Notes: generated by a model from the letters alone, not told the origin. A DNA stretch of 23,474 bases from Lachnospiraceae bacterium UBA7060 (GCA_002493835.1 DLAA01000135.1:1-23474), one strand, 5' to 3'. Counted from the first letter of the stretch, positions 14,722 through 23,395 are shown. A program made the numbers and translations.

Positions 14722-16962
14722 CTATGACAAACGCACCTTGACACCTTTACTGTCACGGTGTCCCAGCTTAATTTTGTTTAATTCCAGCTGCTTACCCCCG
14801 TATTCGATCGCCTGCTCCAATGCATTCTGAGAATAGTAAACCGCTTCCACCTCGTCAGAGGCAGAAAGCTTCATACCCCTCACACCGATTGCACTCTTTT
14901 TCTTCTCAGGGATTTCCTCTACCGGAAAACGCAGGAAATAGCCGGCTTTCGACTGCAAAATAATATTACGCTGCTCCCTGTAAGCAGCCACACTTACCAC
15001 CTCGTCATTATCCGCCAGCTTGGTAGCCGCAACGGTGCGCTTAGCAACATCAAATTCCCCGCCGTCCACAATTTTCAACATGGCTTGCTTCGTGGCAAAA
15101 ATGACGCGGTAGAGATTGAGGTCACTCTGACTTGCCGCATAGACAATGACCTCTTTAGAGGAATCGAAATTACTTACGTTATCGATGGGCACACCTTTAT
15201 CTCGAAATTTTCCAAAAGGAAGATCCACGGCTTTCACTGTGTGAAGCTGCCCTGTATTTGTAAAAAGACAAATTTTACCTATATTTTTGCAGACAAAGGC
15301 ATAACGGTTCTCGGCATCGGCCGCCTCCTTATTGCGCTCATAAGCCGCCATATCAATGGTTTTGGCATAGCCGAAGCGGTCCATCAAAAATACAATATCC
15401 ATCTCCTCAGCCTGTTTTTCCACATAGACAGCTTCTTCTGCGTTGGTAATCTGTGTCCGTCTCTTCCGCTTATATTTCTCTTTCAACTCATCCAGCTCGT
15501 TGATGATGACTTGAGCCATAGAATCACGGCGTGCCAGAATATCCTCATAGCGGTAAATATTGGCCATGGTATCCTCGTGCTCATTTATGAGGGCTTCGAT
15601 CTCCAAGCCGATCAGTTTGTAGAGACGCATTTCCAGAATAGCGGTTGCCTGTTTCTCAGAAAACATAAGCTGGGATGCCATGACTTTGGATTCCTTTGAT
15701 TTAAATTTGATACCGTTGGTTTTTCCCTCCATCAGACAGGCTTTTGCCATAGCACGGTCTTTGGAACCTCTAAGGATCTCTATAATCAAGTCAATCACAT
15801 TGCACGCCTTGATCAAGCCCTCCTGGATCTCTTTACGGTCAAGCTCCTTCTCCAGAAGATTTTTGTATTTACGAGCCGCTACCTCGTACTGGAAATTTAC
15901 ACACTCTTTGATCACTTGTTTCAGACCCATAGTCTCCGGGCGGCCGTCGCTGATAGCCAGCATATTGACACCAAAAGTATCTTCCAAGCGGGTTTTCTTA
16001 TAGAGTAAATTTTTAAAGTTTTCCACATCAGCATCTTTTTTCAGCTCAATGACAATGCGGATTCCCTCCTTTGAGGACTGGTTCGTGATGTCCATAATAT
16101 CCTGCGTCTTTTTTGTCTCTGCAAGTGCCGCCACATCCATCAGAAATTTGCCGATATTGGCGCCGATCATGGTATAGGGGATCTCGGTGATGACAAGGTT
16201 TGTTCTGCCTCCCTTTGCTTTCTCAATTTCGACTTTACCGCGCAGTCTGATCTTTCCAATGCCGGTCTCATAGATATCCAGAAGCTCATCCTGATTGATG
16301 ACAATGCCGCCGGTGGGGAAATCCGGACCCTTCAGATAGCGCATCAGCTCTCTGGTAGTGATATTTTCATCTAACATATATGCTTTTGTGGCGTCGATTA
16401 CCTCCGCAAGATTGTGGGGAGGAATATTAGTGGCCATACCCACCGCAATGCCCTCAGAACCGTTGACTAAAAGATTCGGGATTTTTACGGGCAAAACACT
16501 GGGTTCTCTCTCCGTCTCATCAAAATTGGGAATAAAATCCACGACATCCTTGTCCAAATCCGCGAGAAACGCCTCCTGGGTAATCTGCTCCAACCGTGCT
16601 TCCGTGTAACGCATGGCAGCCGCGCCATCTCCCTCAATGTTACCAAAATTACCGTGACCGTCAACCAATGGAAGACCCTTCTTAAAGTCCTGAGACATAA
16701 CAACCAGCGCTTCGTAGATAGAACTGTCCCCGTGGGGATGATATTTACCCATGGTATCACCCACAATGCGGGCCGATTTACGATAGGGCCTGTCATATCG
16801 AATCCCTAACTCATACATGTCGTAGAGAGTCCGCCTCTGCACCGGCTTCAGGCCATCCCTTACGTCCGGCAGTGCACGGGCTACGATAACACTCATGGCA
16901 TAATCAATGAAAGATTTCTGCATCACCTCGGAATATTCGGTTTTTATGATTCTGTCGTCCAT
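14722..16962 (-). CDS. parC: DNA topoisomerase IV subunit A (ParC/GyrA family)
   Basis: The breakage-reunion subunit of a type IIA topoisomerase. The 746-residue product starts MDDRIIKTEYSEVMQKSFID and has the winged-helix active site with AAMRYTEARL, Tyr119 being the DNA-linking residue. The quinolone region KYHPHGDSSIYEALV has Ser80 and Glu84, the sensitive residues of E. coli ParC numbering. The C-terminal beta-pinwheel region (from about 490) is short and shows no GyrA-box (QRRGGKG-like) motif, which argues for topoisomerase IV rather than gyrase. It lies 92 bp after its partner subunit B gene with no clear promoter between, so they are probably co-transcribed. The ribosome binding site (AAAGG) is weak and distant. 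Confidence 0.88.
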   Translation of the reverse strand: MDDRIIKTEYSEVMQKSFIDYAMSVIVARALPDVRDGLKPVQRRTLYDMYELGIRYDRPYRKSARIVGDTMGKYHPHGDSSIYEALVVMSQDFKKGLPLVDGHGNFGNIEGDGAAAMRYTEARLEQITQEAFLADLDKDVVDFIPNFDETEREPSVLPVKIPNLLVNGSEGIAVGMATNIPPHNLAEVIDATKAYMLDENITTRELMRYLKGPDFPTGGIVINQDELLDIYETGIGKIRLRGKVEIEKAKGGRTNLVITEIPYTMIGANIGKFLMDVAALAETKKTQDIMDITNQSSKEGIRIVIELKKDADVENFKNLLYKKTRLEDTFGVNMLAISDGRPETMGLKQVIKECVNFQYEVAARKYKNLLEKELDRKEIQEGLIKACNVIDLIIEILRGSKDRAMAKACLMEGKTNGIKFKSKESKVMASQLMFSEKQATAILEMRLYKLIGLEIEALINEHEDTMANIYRYEDILARRDSMAQVIINELDELKEKYKRKRRTQITNAEEAVYVEKQAEEMDIVFLMDRFGYAKTIDMAAYERNKEAADAENRYAFVCKNIGKICLFTNTGQLHTVKAVDLPFGKFRDKGVPIDNVSNFDSSKEVIVYAASQSDLNLYRVIFATKQAMLKIVDGGEFDVAKRTVAATKLADNDEVVSVAAYREQRNIILQSKAGYFLRFPVEEIPEKKKSAIGVRGMKLSASDEVEAVYYSQNALEQAIEYGGKQLELNKIKLGHRDSKGVKVRLS

Positions 16963-17054
16963 AATTCTTTTAACCTTTTCTAAGATTTATTTCTGTGAGC
17001 GCTGAGTTGATTGAGCGTCCCTGGAACAATTTTGGGTAAAGTTTTCCTGTGCAG

Positions 17055-18983
17055 CTATATATCCAGTTCTGCCTCCCGCGCGTTTTTGTAGATAAAAGCT
17101 TTCCGGGGCGTCACCTCTGTACCCATCAACATCTCGGTTACTTCGCTGGCCATGCGGGCATCCTCAATCTCCACTTGTTTTAAAAAACGAGTTTCTGGAT
17201 CGAGCGTGGTCTCCCAGAGCTGCTCGGCGTCCATCTCGCCAAGTCCCTTATACCTCTGCAAGGTAAAAGGACCTTTGTGTTTCTTTCGGTATTTTTCCAA
17301 TGCCTTATCGTCGTACAGATATTCTTCCGCCCCTTTGGACGGCATAGCTTTATACAGAGGGGGCATGGCAATGTAAACATGTCCCTCATAAATCAGTTCC
17401 GGCATAAAGCGGTAAAAAAGGGTGAGGAGCAGCGTGGAGATATGTTCACCGTCCACATCCGCATCAGCCATAATGATGATCTTATCATAGCGCAGCTTCG
17501 CAATGTCAAAATCATTGCCATAACCTTCCGAAAAGCCGCAGCCAAAAGCGTTTATCATAGTTTTGATCTCGGCATTTGCCAGAACTTTGTCAATGCTTGC
17601 TTTCTCCACATTCAAAATTTTACCACGAATGGGCAGAATCGCCTGATACATACGGTTTCTGGCAGTCTTGGCGCTGCCTCCTGCAGAATCTCCCTCCACA
17701 ATGAATATCTCACACTTAGAAGCGTCCTTCGACTCACAATTGGCAAGCTTTCCGTTGGTGTCGAAGGAAAATTTCTGCTTGGTCAAAAGATTGGTCTTCG
17801 CCTTCTCCTCGGTTTTTCGAATTTTAGCTGCTTTCTCTGCACATCCAATAATACTCTTTAATGTATCCAGATTCCTGTCAAAAAAACGTACAATCTCTTC
17901 CCCGGTGACCTTACTCACTACCTTGGCCGCATCCTGATTATCCAGCTTCGTCTTCGTCTGACCTTCAAACCGAGGATCAGGATGCTTGATGGAGACTACC
18001 GCTGTCATCCCATTTCTCACATCCGCCCCGGTAAAGTTCACATCTTTCTCTTTTAGGATGTTAAGGCCCCTGGCATACGTATTGATAACGTTTGTGAACA
18101 TGGTCTTAAAACCGGTCAGATGAGTGCCGCCCTCCGCATTATAAATATTGTTGCAAAAACCCAGCACATTTTCATGAAACTCGTTGACATACTGAAAAGC
18201 GCACTCTACGCTGATTCCCTCGGCTTCACCCTGAAAGAAAATCACATCGTGTATGCTTTCCTTAGACTTATTCATGTCCTTGATAAAACCCACGATTCCC
18301 TCTGGCTCATGGTATTCGATGTGCTCCACTTCCGGTCCGCGTTTATCTTCATATATAATAGTAAGTTCCGGGTTTAAGTAAGCCGTTTCATGGAGCCGGC
18401 TCTTAACTTCATCCTCCTTAAAACGGGTTTTATCAAAAATGGTATCATCCGGTAAAAAATTGATTGTAGTGCCGGACTCCCTGGTTTTCCCCACCGCGGG
18501 AAGAAGCCCATCTTTTAATTCCAGTGTGGGAATGCCGCGCTCATAGTGATCTTCATAGATATGTCCGCCGGTTTTCACGGTCACATGCAGATAAGCAGAC
18601 AACGCATTAACCACGGATGAACCCACACCATGGAGTCCGCCGCTGGTCTTATAGGCATCGTTGTCAAATTTACCGCCTGCATGGAGAGTCGTAAATACAA
18701 GTCTCTCTGCACTGATGCCTTTCTCGTGCATCCCCACAGGAATACCGCGGCCGTTGTCTGAGACCGTTGCTGAGCCGTCCGCTTCCAAAGTCACCTGGAT
18801 TCTGGTACAAAATCCCGCCAAATGCTCATCCACCGCATTGTCCATGATCTCGTAGATCAGATGATTTAACCCTTTGGTAGACACACTTCCTATATACATT
18901 CCGGGACGCACCCGAACCGCTTCCAGACCTTCCAGAACTGTTATGCTGGAAGCATCATATGTATTATGATCTGTTTTCGCCAT
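17055..18983 (-). CDS. parE: DNA topoisomerase IV subunit B (ParE/GyrB family)
   Basis: The ATPase and TOPRIM subunit of a type IIA topoisomerase. The 642-residue product shows the GHKL ATP site (EIMDNAVDEHLAG, DNGRGIPVGMH, TSGGLHGVGSSVVNALS), the transducer domain with TKTKLDN, the TOPRIM motifs EGDSAGGSAK and MADADVDGEH and the C-terminal QRYKGLGEMDAEQLWETT. The pairing with a GyrA-box-less subunit A favours ParE; GyrB cannot be excluded from subunit B alone. The ATG at 18983 has CTGGAG 9 bases upstream; a TTG at 18992 touches the ribosome binding site and is rejected. A promoter lies at 19025-19053, in the short gap after the next upstream gene. Confidence 0.88.
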   Translation of the reverse strand: MAKTDHNTYDASSITVLEGLEAVRVRPGMYIGSVSTKGLNHLIYEIMDNAVDEHLAGFCTRIQVTLEADGSATVSDNGRGIPVGMHEKGISAERLVFTTLHAGGKFDNDAYKTSGGLHGVGSSVVNALSAYLHVTVKTGGHIYEDHYERGIPTLELKDGLLPAVGKTRESGTTINFLPDDTIFDKTRFKEDEVKSRLHETAYLNPELTIIYEDKRGPEVEHIEYHEPEGIVGFIKDMNKSKESIHDVIFFQGEAEGISVECAFQYVNEFHENVLGFCNNIYNAEGGTHLTGFKTMFTNVINTYARGLNILKEKDVNFTGADVRNGMTAVVSIKHPDPRFEGQTKTKLDNQDAAKVVSKVTGEEIVRFFDRNLDTLKSIIGCAEKAAKIRKTEEKAKTNLLTKQKFSFDTNGKLANCESKDASKCEIFIVEGDSAGGSAKTARNRMYQAILPIRGKILNVEKASIDKVLANAEIKTMINAFGCGFSEGYGNDFDIAKLRYDKIIIMADADVDGEHISTLLLTLFYRFMPELIYEGHVYIAMPPLYKAMPSKGAEEYLYDDKALEKYRKKHKGPFTLQRYKGLGEMDAEQLWETTLDPETRFLKQVEIEDARMASEVTEMLMGTEVTPRKAFIYKNAREAELDI

Positions 18984-19024
18984 ATTGTTCAACTCCAGTC
19001 GTCTTTGACACTGCTCATCGCTAC

Positions 19025-19053
19025 ATCATATCATAGATTATGTATTTTTGCAA
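19025..19053 (-). promoter_or_regulatory. Sigma-A promoter for parE-parC
   Basis: On the minus strand TTGCAA (19053-19048), 17 bp, then TATGAT (19030-19025). The predicted start near 19018 gives a leader of about 35 nt. It begins 26 bp past the stop codon of the preceding gene, and no terminator separates them. Confidence 0.6.
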
Positions 19054-19078
19054 AGGACAAATACTATATGATGTGGAT

Positions 19079-19816
19079 TTACTCCTCCACCTGATACAAA
19101 TATTCCCGGCCTCTTTTTCCTACTCGCTGCAGAATTCCCAGATACATCAAAATAGGTACAGTGTCCGCTGCAAGATCATGTCGAATGCATGCCGCTTTCG
19201 CAAACTCTTTTATGGTAAAAGGTTCAGAAATCTCTGCGGGTACAAACTGCATGAAATCTTCTCTCCTGTCAACGCGGATTTCGTCAAATAAAGACAGCGG
19301 CATTCTGTCATACCGCCTGGAACCGCGCTTTTTATTGTGATTCCAGCCGTTTAACAGCCTGTATTCATCTATGTCGATCAGCGGAAAGGCAAAGGAGAGA
19401 TTCGGATCCTTCAGGAAAGCCTTAATCTTATATAATTCCGAAAAGGCATGGTAACCGTTCCCTGTCACTGGAGACTTATGTTTTTCGGAGAGTTCCCCGC
19501 TCTCCTCATCCATCCAGATCAACCATTTAAAATGTGGGATCGGAAAAACTACTGTCACCGGATAATATGGCAAAAAAGCAGAAAGCTTCGGCCGCAGCTT
19601 CCCGAAATTCCCGTTCTGTATTTCAATAATACGTCCATCTCTATAGATATCCGCAATGTATCCCTCAACCGGCACCTCATGGTAATCCTCGTCTGGTTCA
19701 TAATATAGCTTCATCACTGCATGAACCGTCTTTTCCTGCAAGGTACCAAAGCCGTGCGGGTCGTTTTGCTTTAAGAGTACTTTTATCTTTGCCTGTTCAA
19801 ATGCATCTATATTCAT
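19079..19816 (-). CDS. Unnamed protein: PD-(D/E)xK nuclease-like domain plus winged helix
   Basis: I do not recognise a named family for this 245-residue protein. The first part has a Glu in LQEKTVHAVMKLYY (Glu28), then EVPVEGYIADIYRDGRIIEIQNG with Asp56 and Glu65-Ile-Gln67, in the order of the PD-(D/E)xK nuclease fold (E ... D ... ExQ). A hydrophobic strand (VTVVFPI), KSPVTGNGYHAFSEL and LIDIDEYRLL follow. The last 50 residues (FTIKEFAKAACIRHDLAADTVPILMYLGIL, then RGREYLYQ) look like a winged helix. A DNA-acting role is therefore inference, not proof. No ribosome binding site is visible before the ATG at 19816, and a strong promoter places the transcription start at the ATG itself. A TTG at 19852 is in frame but forms part of the -35. 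Neighbours: GntR operon upstream, parE downstream. Confidence 0.6.
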   Translation of the reverse strand: MNIDAFEQAKIKVLLKQNDPHGFGTLQEKTVHAVMKLYYEPDEDYHEVPVEGYIADIYRDGRIIEIQNGNFGKLRPKLSAFLPYYPVTVVFPIPHFKWLIWMDEESGELSEKHKSPVTGNGYHAFSELYKIKAFLKDPNLSFAFPLIDIDEYRLLNGWNHNKKRGSRRYDRMPLSLFDEIRVDRREDFMQFVPAEISEPFTIKEFAKAACIRHDLAADTVPILMYLGILQRVGKRGREYLYQVEE

Positions 19817-19823
19817 AGCAATA

Positions 19824-19852
19824 AGTATATCATATATTGCATATTCGAACAA
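19824..19852 (-). promoter_or_regulatory. Sigma-A promoter positioned for a leaderless transcript
   Basis: On the minus strand TTGTTC (19852-19847), 17 bp, then TATACT (19829-19824). The start expected 7 bases past the -10 falls at 19817-19816, on the A of the ATG (19816-19814) or one base before it. No Shine-Dalgarno sequence is present, consistent with leaderless translation. Confidence 0.6.
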
Positions 19853-19936
19853 GTGTTTTCTTTTGGACTGGCGCCGTCAAACAAATTTTCCTGTTCTTGT
19901 CATTTATCTGCCATCCCCTTTGAAAACAGTAGTAGT

Positions 19937-19983
19937 AAAAACTCCCCTATCTGAATTTGAAAATACAGATACGAGAGTTTTTT
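19937..19983. terminator. Intrinsic terminator after the GntR operon
   Basis: An imperfect stem (AAAACTC...TATCTG pairing with CAGATA...GAGAGTTTT, two mismatches) around a 12-base loop has A-rich left and T-rich right flanks, so it can work in either direction. It lies 10 bp past the gntR stop and before the promoter of the 19816-19079 gene, and should end the four-gene operon. Confidence 0.7.
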
Positions 19984-19992
19984 AAAACCTGC

Positions 19993-20718
19993 TTACACAT
20001 TATACTTTTCAATTGAATAGCTTAATATATCCGTCAATATATAGCTTTCATATACCTCAAACGGTTTTTCCTGTTTCTCATGAAGACAGTAGGAGGTTGC
20101 CCGAATCTTAAGCAGCGGCTTTTTATCCTGAAGCCCCAATGTCTGCCGTACTTCCTCCTCCCCCATAACAGCCTCCAGATTCTGTTTCACCCGTGACAAA
20201 TTCAATTGATAAAAGGATTTCAGCACATCATATAAGGAACAGACGTTAAAATTGAATACTTCAAGTTTGGGAAATAACATCGCAGGAAGAATCGAAGTAT
20301 TTACACAGTAAACCGCTCCGTCTGCCAGATAAAGGCATTTCAGACGATAAACTTCATCATCCGGCGTGATTTCTAATAACTTTGCCAATTCATCTCCCGC
20401 TTTTTCTCTGGAAAAATCAAGCTGCCTTCTCCCCGGCTCCTTACCCTGATGAATCGTGGCTTCCGTAAAGCTATGTATCCTGGACAGCCCTTTGGCAGAA
20501 TCCTCCCGCACAAAGCATCCCTTTCCTTTGATCCGATACAGTTTATTCTCCATAACGAGATCATCAACCGCCTTTCGCACCGTAATACGGCTTACCTGAT
20601 ATTGCTTACACAGTTCGCTCTCAGATGGAATCACCTGATTAGGCTTGTATTCCATCTCATCGATCTTCCTGCGAATATCCTGCTTGATTACTTCATATTT
20701 TGAAACGTTCTTTTCCAT
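19993..20718 (-). CDS. GntR-family transcriptional regulator, HutC subfamily (UTRA domain)
   Basis: A 241-residue one-component regulator. The N-terminal winged helix (about residues 7-70: KQDIRRKIDEMEYKPNQVIP, then SELCKQYQVSRITVRKAVDDL and GKGCFV) is the GntR DNA-binding domain. Residues from about 90 to 235 form a UTRA ligand domain (DEVYRLKCLYLADGAVYCVNTSILP, ... FEVYESYILTDILSYSIE). UTRA members bind sugars, sugar phosphates, histidine derivatives or similar small ligands, so the effector is likely the substrate or product of the operon enzymes. It is the last gene of the operon, 38 bp after pnuC, with an AGGGGG site before the ATG. The palindromes at 23378-23395 are likely its operator; I see no separate promoter for gntR. 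Confidence 0.9.
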   Translation of the reverse strand: MEKNVSKYEVIKQDIRRKIDEMEYKPNQVIPSESELCKQYQVSRITVRKAVDDLVMENKLYRIKGKGCFVREDSAKGLSRIHSFTEATIHQGKEPGRRQLDFSREKAGDELAKLLEITPDDEVYRLKCLYLADGAVYCVNTSILPAMLFPKLEVFNFNVCSLYDVLKSFYQLNLSRVKQNLEAVMGEEEVRQTLGLQDKKPLLKIRATSYCLHEKQEKPFEVYESYILTDILSYSIEKYNV

Positions 20719-20756
20719 ATTTCCCCCTATTTAGCAGGGGTCATCATTCCATGCAG

Positions 20757-21455
20757 TTATGCTTCCTTATTATTCTGAACTCTCTTTGCAATCCTCTTCC
20801 AGTTCCAGTATCCATAAGTAGCATTGCAAAGATTAACGCATTTCATAATGATAATCAGTATTGCAGACTGATCTCCTGACATTAATACCATAATCCACAT
20901 GGCAATAGACAGCGCATTGACGATGACCCACATAAGCCATTGCTCTGAGTAACGTAACAAGTATAGCATACTTGCAATCACCGATACAACTGTTGTAAGG
21001 GAATCCATCAATGCAAAGTTACCACCCATCCAGGTTAAAAATTCTGCGTAGCCCAGAGTTCCAACAACCGTTAACACAATAACTCCTATTGCAAATTTTA
21101 GTGTCATTGTGCGGAACTTAACCTCACCACTCTGAGATTGATTTTTCTTCCACATAATAATCGCAATCGCACTTACCGGAATGGAATACAGCAGATTGTA
21201 CATAATCTCGCCATACAGAGGAATACTGAAGCAATTAATCGCATAAAGCAGGCTGTTAATAATTGCAAAATACAAACCAGCAATCTTTCCCTTTGCTCCG
21301 AGAACCAGATTCAGACTGCTGGACAGCGTCAGAACCAGCATAAACAAATCTTCTTTATTAATTGCCCACGCCACAATCTGGAAAATCAATACAAATGCCA
21401 GCCACGCCTTTTCTAATGTACTCCAGTCTTTAAAAAACTCTTTTACTTTATTCAT
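20757..21455 (-). CDS. pnuC: PnuC-family nicotinamide riboside/nucleoside-type transporter
   Basis: A 232-residue integral membrane protein of the PnuC (SWEET-like) family of facilitators. About seven hydrophobic segments are visible, and the C-terminal CVNLCNATYGYWNWKRI carries the N-x-x-Y-G family signature. PnuC members move nicotinamide riboside, and relatives move thiamine (PnuT), riboflavin (PnuX) or deoxynucleosides (PnuN); all rely on intracellular phosphorylation to trap the cargo. The adjacent kinase fits that principle. Specificity cannot be read here. The ATG at 21455 lies inside the end of the kinase gene (8-bp overlap) with a GGGAGG site 5 bases upstream; an in-frame start at 21479 is less likely. 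No NadR-like gene is nearby, so cargo other than nicotinamide riboside is open. Confidence 0.85.
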   Translation of the reverse strand: MNKVKEFFKDWSTLEKAWLAFVLIFQIVAWAINKEDLFMLVLTLSSSLNLVLGAKGKIAGLYFAIINSLLYAINCFSIPLYGEIMYNLLYSIPVSAIAIIMWKKNQSQSGEVKFRTMTLKFAIGVIVLTVVGTLGYAEFLTWMGGNFALMDSLTTVVSVIASMLYLLRYSEQWLMWVIVNALSIAMWIMVLMSGDQSAILIIIMKCVNLCNATYGYWNWKRIAKRVQNNKEA

Positions 21456-22353
21456 GCCATCCTCCCATTTTTTTATCAAATTGTTCTTTGCTCATAACAG
21501 GTCCCTGTACGCCCACAATGTTTGCCGCAACACGATTTGCAAAACAAATGGCCTTGTCAAGATCATATCCTTTGGATAGTCCTCCAATCACCGCACCTAC
21601 ATGGCTGTCACCTGCCCCAATGGTATCTACCACATCTGCCGCCTCAGACAGCGCTTTATGCATTGCTTCACCGTCATAATAAGCCGTACCTTCTGCTCCA
21701 AGTGTTACAATGACTAAATTTTTTGTACGCCCATATAATATTTGGACTGCCTCCTGAATGTCTTCTGCCTTCGTCTCTTCCAAGGCTTCCTTTTCATTCA
21801 GATGTAGAACCGGATGCAAAGAATAAATCTGCTCCTTAACTTCCGGGGCAATTTGTCCAATTACGGGACCCGGCGCGAAAAAGATTTGCTTATTTGAGAG
21901 TTCGGAAAGCCACTGTGACATCTCCTTGCCGCTCTCATTGCATACCTGGTAGCCGGCCACATAAACTCTGTCATAGGGCGTAAGATCAATACTGTCAAAC
22001 CATTTCCTTCGAAAAGTCCCCTCAATCCCCTGAGAAGTAATAAATGTTCTTTCTCCACTTGCCTCAACAAGATCCAGACACCACCCATTATCCTGGCTGT
22101 CATCCCGAATCAAAATATCATATCCGCAACGCTCCAATTCCGCTGCAATAATCTCAGAATAAGGCCCCCTGCCTATGGGAACGCACAGATCATGTGCACA
22201 GCCCATATTCCGCAGTGTACTTGCCGCATTATAGGCGCACCCGCCGATAATAATGCCGGACTCGCTGCAAAGCACATCCTCTCCTGTCTTCGGCAATGCT
22301 TCGAGCTTCATCAACATCTCAAACATAGCCGCCCCAATTACCAATGTTTTCAT
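21448..22353 (-). CDS. PfkB-family (ribokinase-like) carbohydrate or nucleoside kinase
   Basis: A 301-residue kinase of the PfkB/ribokinase superfamily. It starts MKTLVIGAAMFEMLMKLEAL; the first signature region is IIGGCAYNAASTLRNMG (about 36-51). The NxxE-type metal/phosphate motif is LNEKEA at 185-190, and the ATP/anion-hole motif DTIGAGDSHVGA at 243-254 makes Asp249 the predicted catalytic base. The residue after GAGDS is His where most ribokinases have Phe. The substrate is probably a ribosyl sugar or nucleoside, given the neighbours. The start overlaps the preceding ADP-ribosylglycohydrolase gene by ATGA, and the end overlaps pnuC by 8 bp, so all three are translationally coupled. Parallel: E. 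coli YegV beside YegU. Confidence 0.88.
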   Translation of the reverse strand: MKTLVIGAAMFEMLMKLEALPKTGEDVLCSESGIIIGGCAYNAASTLRNMGCAHDLCVPIGRGPYSEIIAAELERCGYDILIRDDSQDNGWCLDLVEASGERTFITSQGIEGTFRRKWFDSIDLTPYDRVYVAGYQVCNESGKEMSQWLSELSNKQIFFAPGPVIGQIAPEVKEQIYSLHPVLHLNEKEALEETKAEDIQEAVQILYGRTKNLVIVTLGAEGTAYYDGEAMHKALSEAADVVDTIGAGDSHVGAVIGGLSKGYDLDKAICFANRVAANIVGVQGPVMSKEQFDKKMGGWHE

Positions 22354-23348
22354 TTCAGTTTTTCCCTTCCCCTAATTAGAATGTCAATATAAGAATCAAA
22401 ATCTACGTCATTCTGTTTTTTTAGTATCTCAATGTATTTTGGATTAATTGCACGCATCCCCATGAATGCACCGCAAATTGCCGTTGCCATTGCCCCAATG
22501 GTATCTGTATCTCCTCCCATATTGGCACAGAACAGACAGGCCTTATTGGGATCCTGCGTATAATAAGCTGCTGCAACGGCGGCCGGAACAGACTCAATAA
22601 TGCCAACCCCTGTACCTACAATATCATAAAGCTTCTGGGAAAGCAGTTCTTCATCTTCCCCATATTTTTTTACGAGATCCAGGCCTATTTTCGTGCGTTC
22701 TTTTAATCTCGGGCTGTAGCTTTCACAGCCTTTCCGGTATCCCAGCTCCTCAATTTCAAGAATATCCTCAATTACTCTTTCAAAATCCTGATTTACAATT
22801 GCAGAGCTTACTCCCACAGCAATCATAGCCGCTCCTGCAATTGTTACATCGCTGGTATGCGTTGCGCGTGACACACCATACACATAGTCAACCAGCTCTT
22901 TCTTTCTGTCAGGTGTAAACAAGCAGCCGATAGGAGGAATTCTCATGGCGCTTCCATTTGAAAGGGCTTTATCCGTCGGCTTACTGTCCTCAATTCCATC
23001 ACGGAAATTGGCCAATGCAATCTTAGACGTAGGGCCAAGAATATTGTTTTCCCAAGCATTTTCCTTCTCCGCCCACGCAATCATCCGAAGGGCAATGTCC
23101 CGCACATCCGGAACATAGTCTGTAGACGCAATAGAATCCAGCAGTACAAGGGCCTGTCCTGTGTCGTCTGTAAACTGGCCGTATTCATAATTGAAGGCTA
23201 CCTCGTTTTCCTTGGGGCCATCCAGAAAGCCTTCGATCCTTTTTCCAAAAAAACGGCGCGCTCTTTCTCTTCCCCACAACTCTGCCGGCATTCCCATGGC
23301 ATCTCCCAACGCCATTCCATACAATGCCCCTGCAATTTTGTCTCTCAT
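22350..23348 (-). CDS. ADP-ribosylglycohydrolase (ARH/DraG) family protein
   Basis: A 332-residue all-helical hydrolase of the ARH/DraG family, which uses two Mg ions to cleave ribosyl glycosidic bonds. It starts MRDKIAGALYGMALGDAMGM. Metal ligands appear in GQFTDDTGQAL (Thr60-Asp61-Asp62) and in MGGDTDTIGAMATAICGAFMG (Asp280, Asp282), with the family NGSAMRIPPIG segment near 131. Some members remove ADP-ribose from proteins, while others sit in metabolic operons and probably act on small nucleoside-like molecules. The second is favoured here because kinase, transporter and GntR regulator follow. The ATG at 23348 has AGGTGA 8 bases upstream; an upstream in-frame start at 23423 lies inside the promoter and is rejected. 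First gene of the operon. Confidence 0.9.
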   Translation of the reverse strand: MRDKIAGALYGMALGDAMGMPAELWGRERARRFFGKRIEGFLDGPKENEVAFNYEYGQFTDDTGQALVLLDSIASTDYVPDVRDIALRMIAWAEKENAWENNILGPTSKIALANFRDGIEDSKPTDKALSNGSAMRIPPIGCLFTPDRKKELVDYVYGVSRATHTSDVTIAGAAMIAVGVSSAIVNQDFERVIEDILEIEELGYRKGCESYSPRLKERTKIGLDLVKKYGEDEELLSQKLYDIVGTGVGIIESVPAAVAAAYYTQDPNKACLFCANMGGDTDTIGAMATAICGAFMGMRAINPKYIEILKKQNDVDFDSYIDILIRGREKLK

Positions 23349-23377
23349 TCTTTTGTCACCTCTCCTTTCATATCGTC

Positions 23378-23395
23378 TTGTTATTACAACTTGTA
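23378..23395. promoter_or_regulatory. Candidate GntR operator over the transcription start
   Basis: Two overlapping palindromes: TTGTTATTACAA (23378-23389, half sites TTGT/ACAA) and TACAACTTGTA (23385-23395, perfect 5-1-5 dyad). TTGT...ACAA half sites resemble operators of the HutC subfamily of GntR regulators. They cover the expected transcription start (near 23388) and touch the -10 box, a typical place for repression. Confidence 0.5.

Noticed and set aside
15085..15699. Long plus-strand open frame (204 codons) opposite parC
   Set aside because: It lies wholly inside the strongly supported parC coding strand, has no recognisable motif and no ribosome binding site; it is a shadow frame.
17277..17861. 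Long plus-strand open frame (194 codons) opposite parE
   Set aside because: Antisense to the conserved TOPRIM region of parE; composition reflects the complement of the real gene.
14722..18983. Reading the pair as gyrB-gyrA
   Set aside because: Subunit A has no GyrA-box in its short C-terminal region and carries the ParC-like Ser80/Glu84 pattern; topoisomerase IV is the better call, though the names need a whole-genome comparison.
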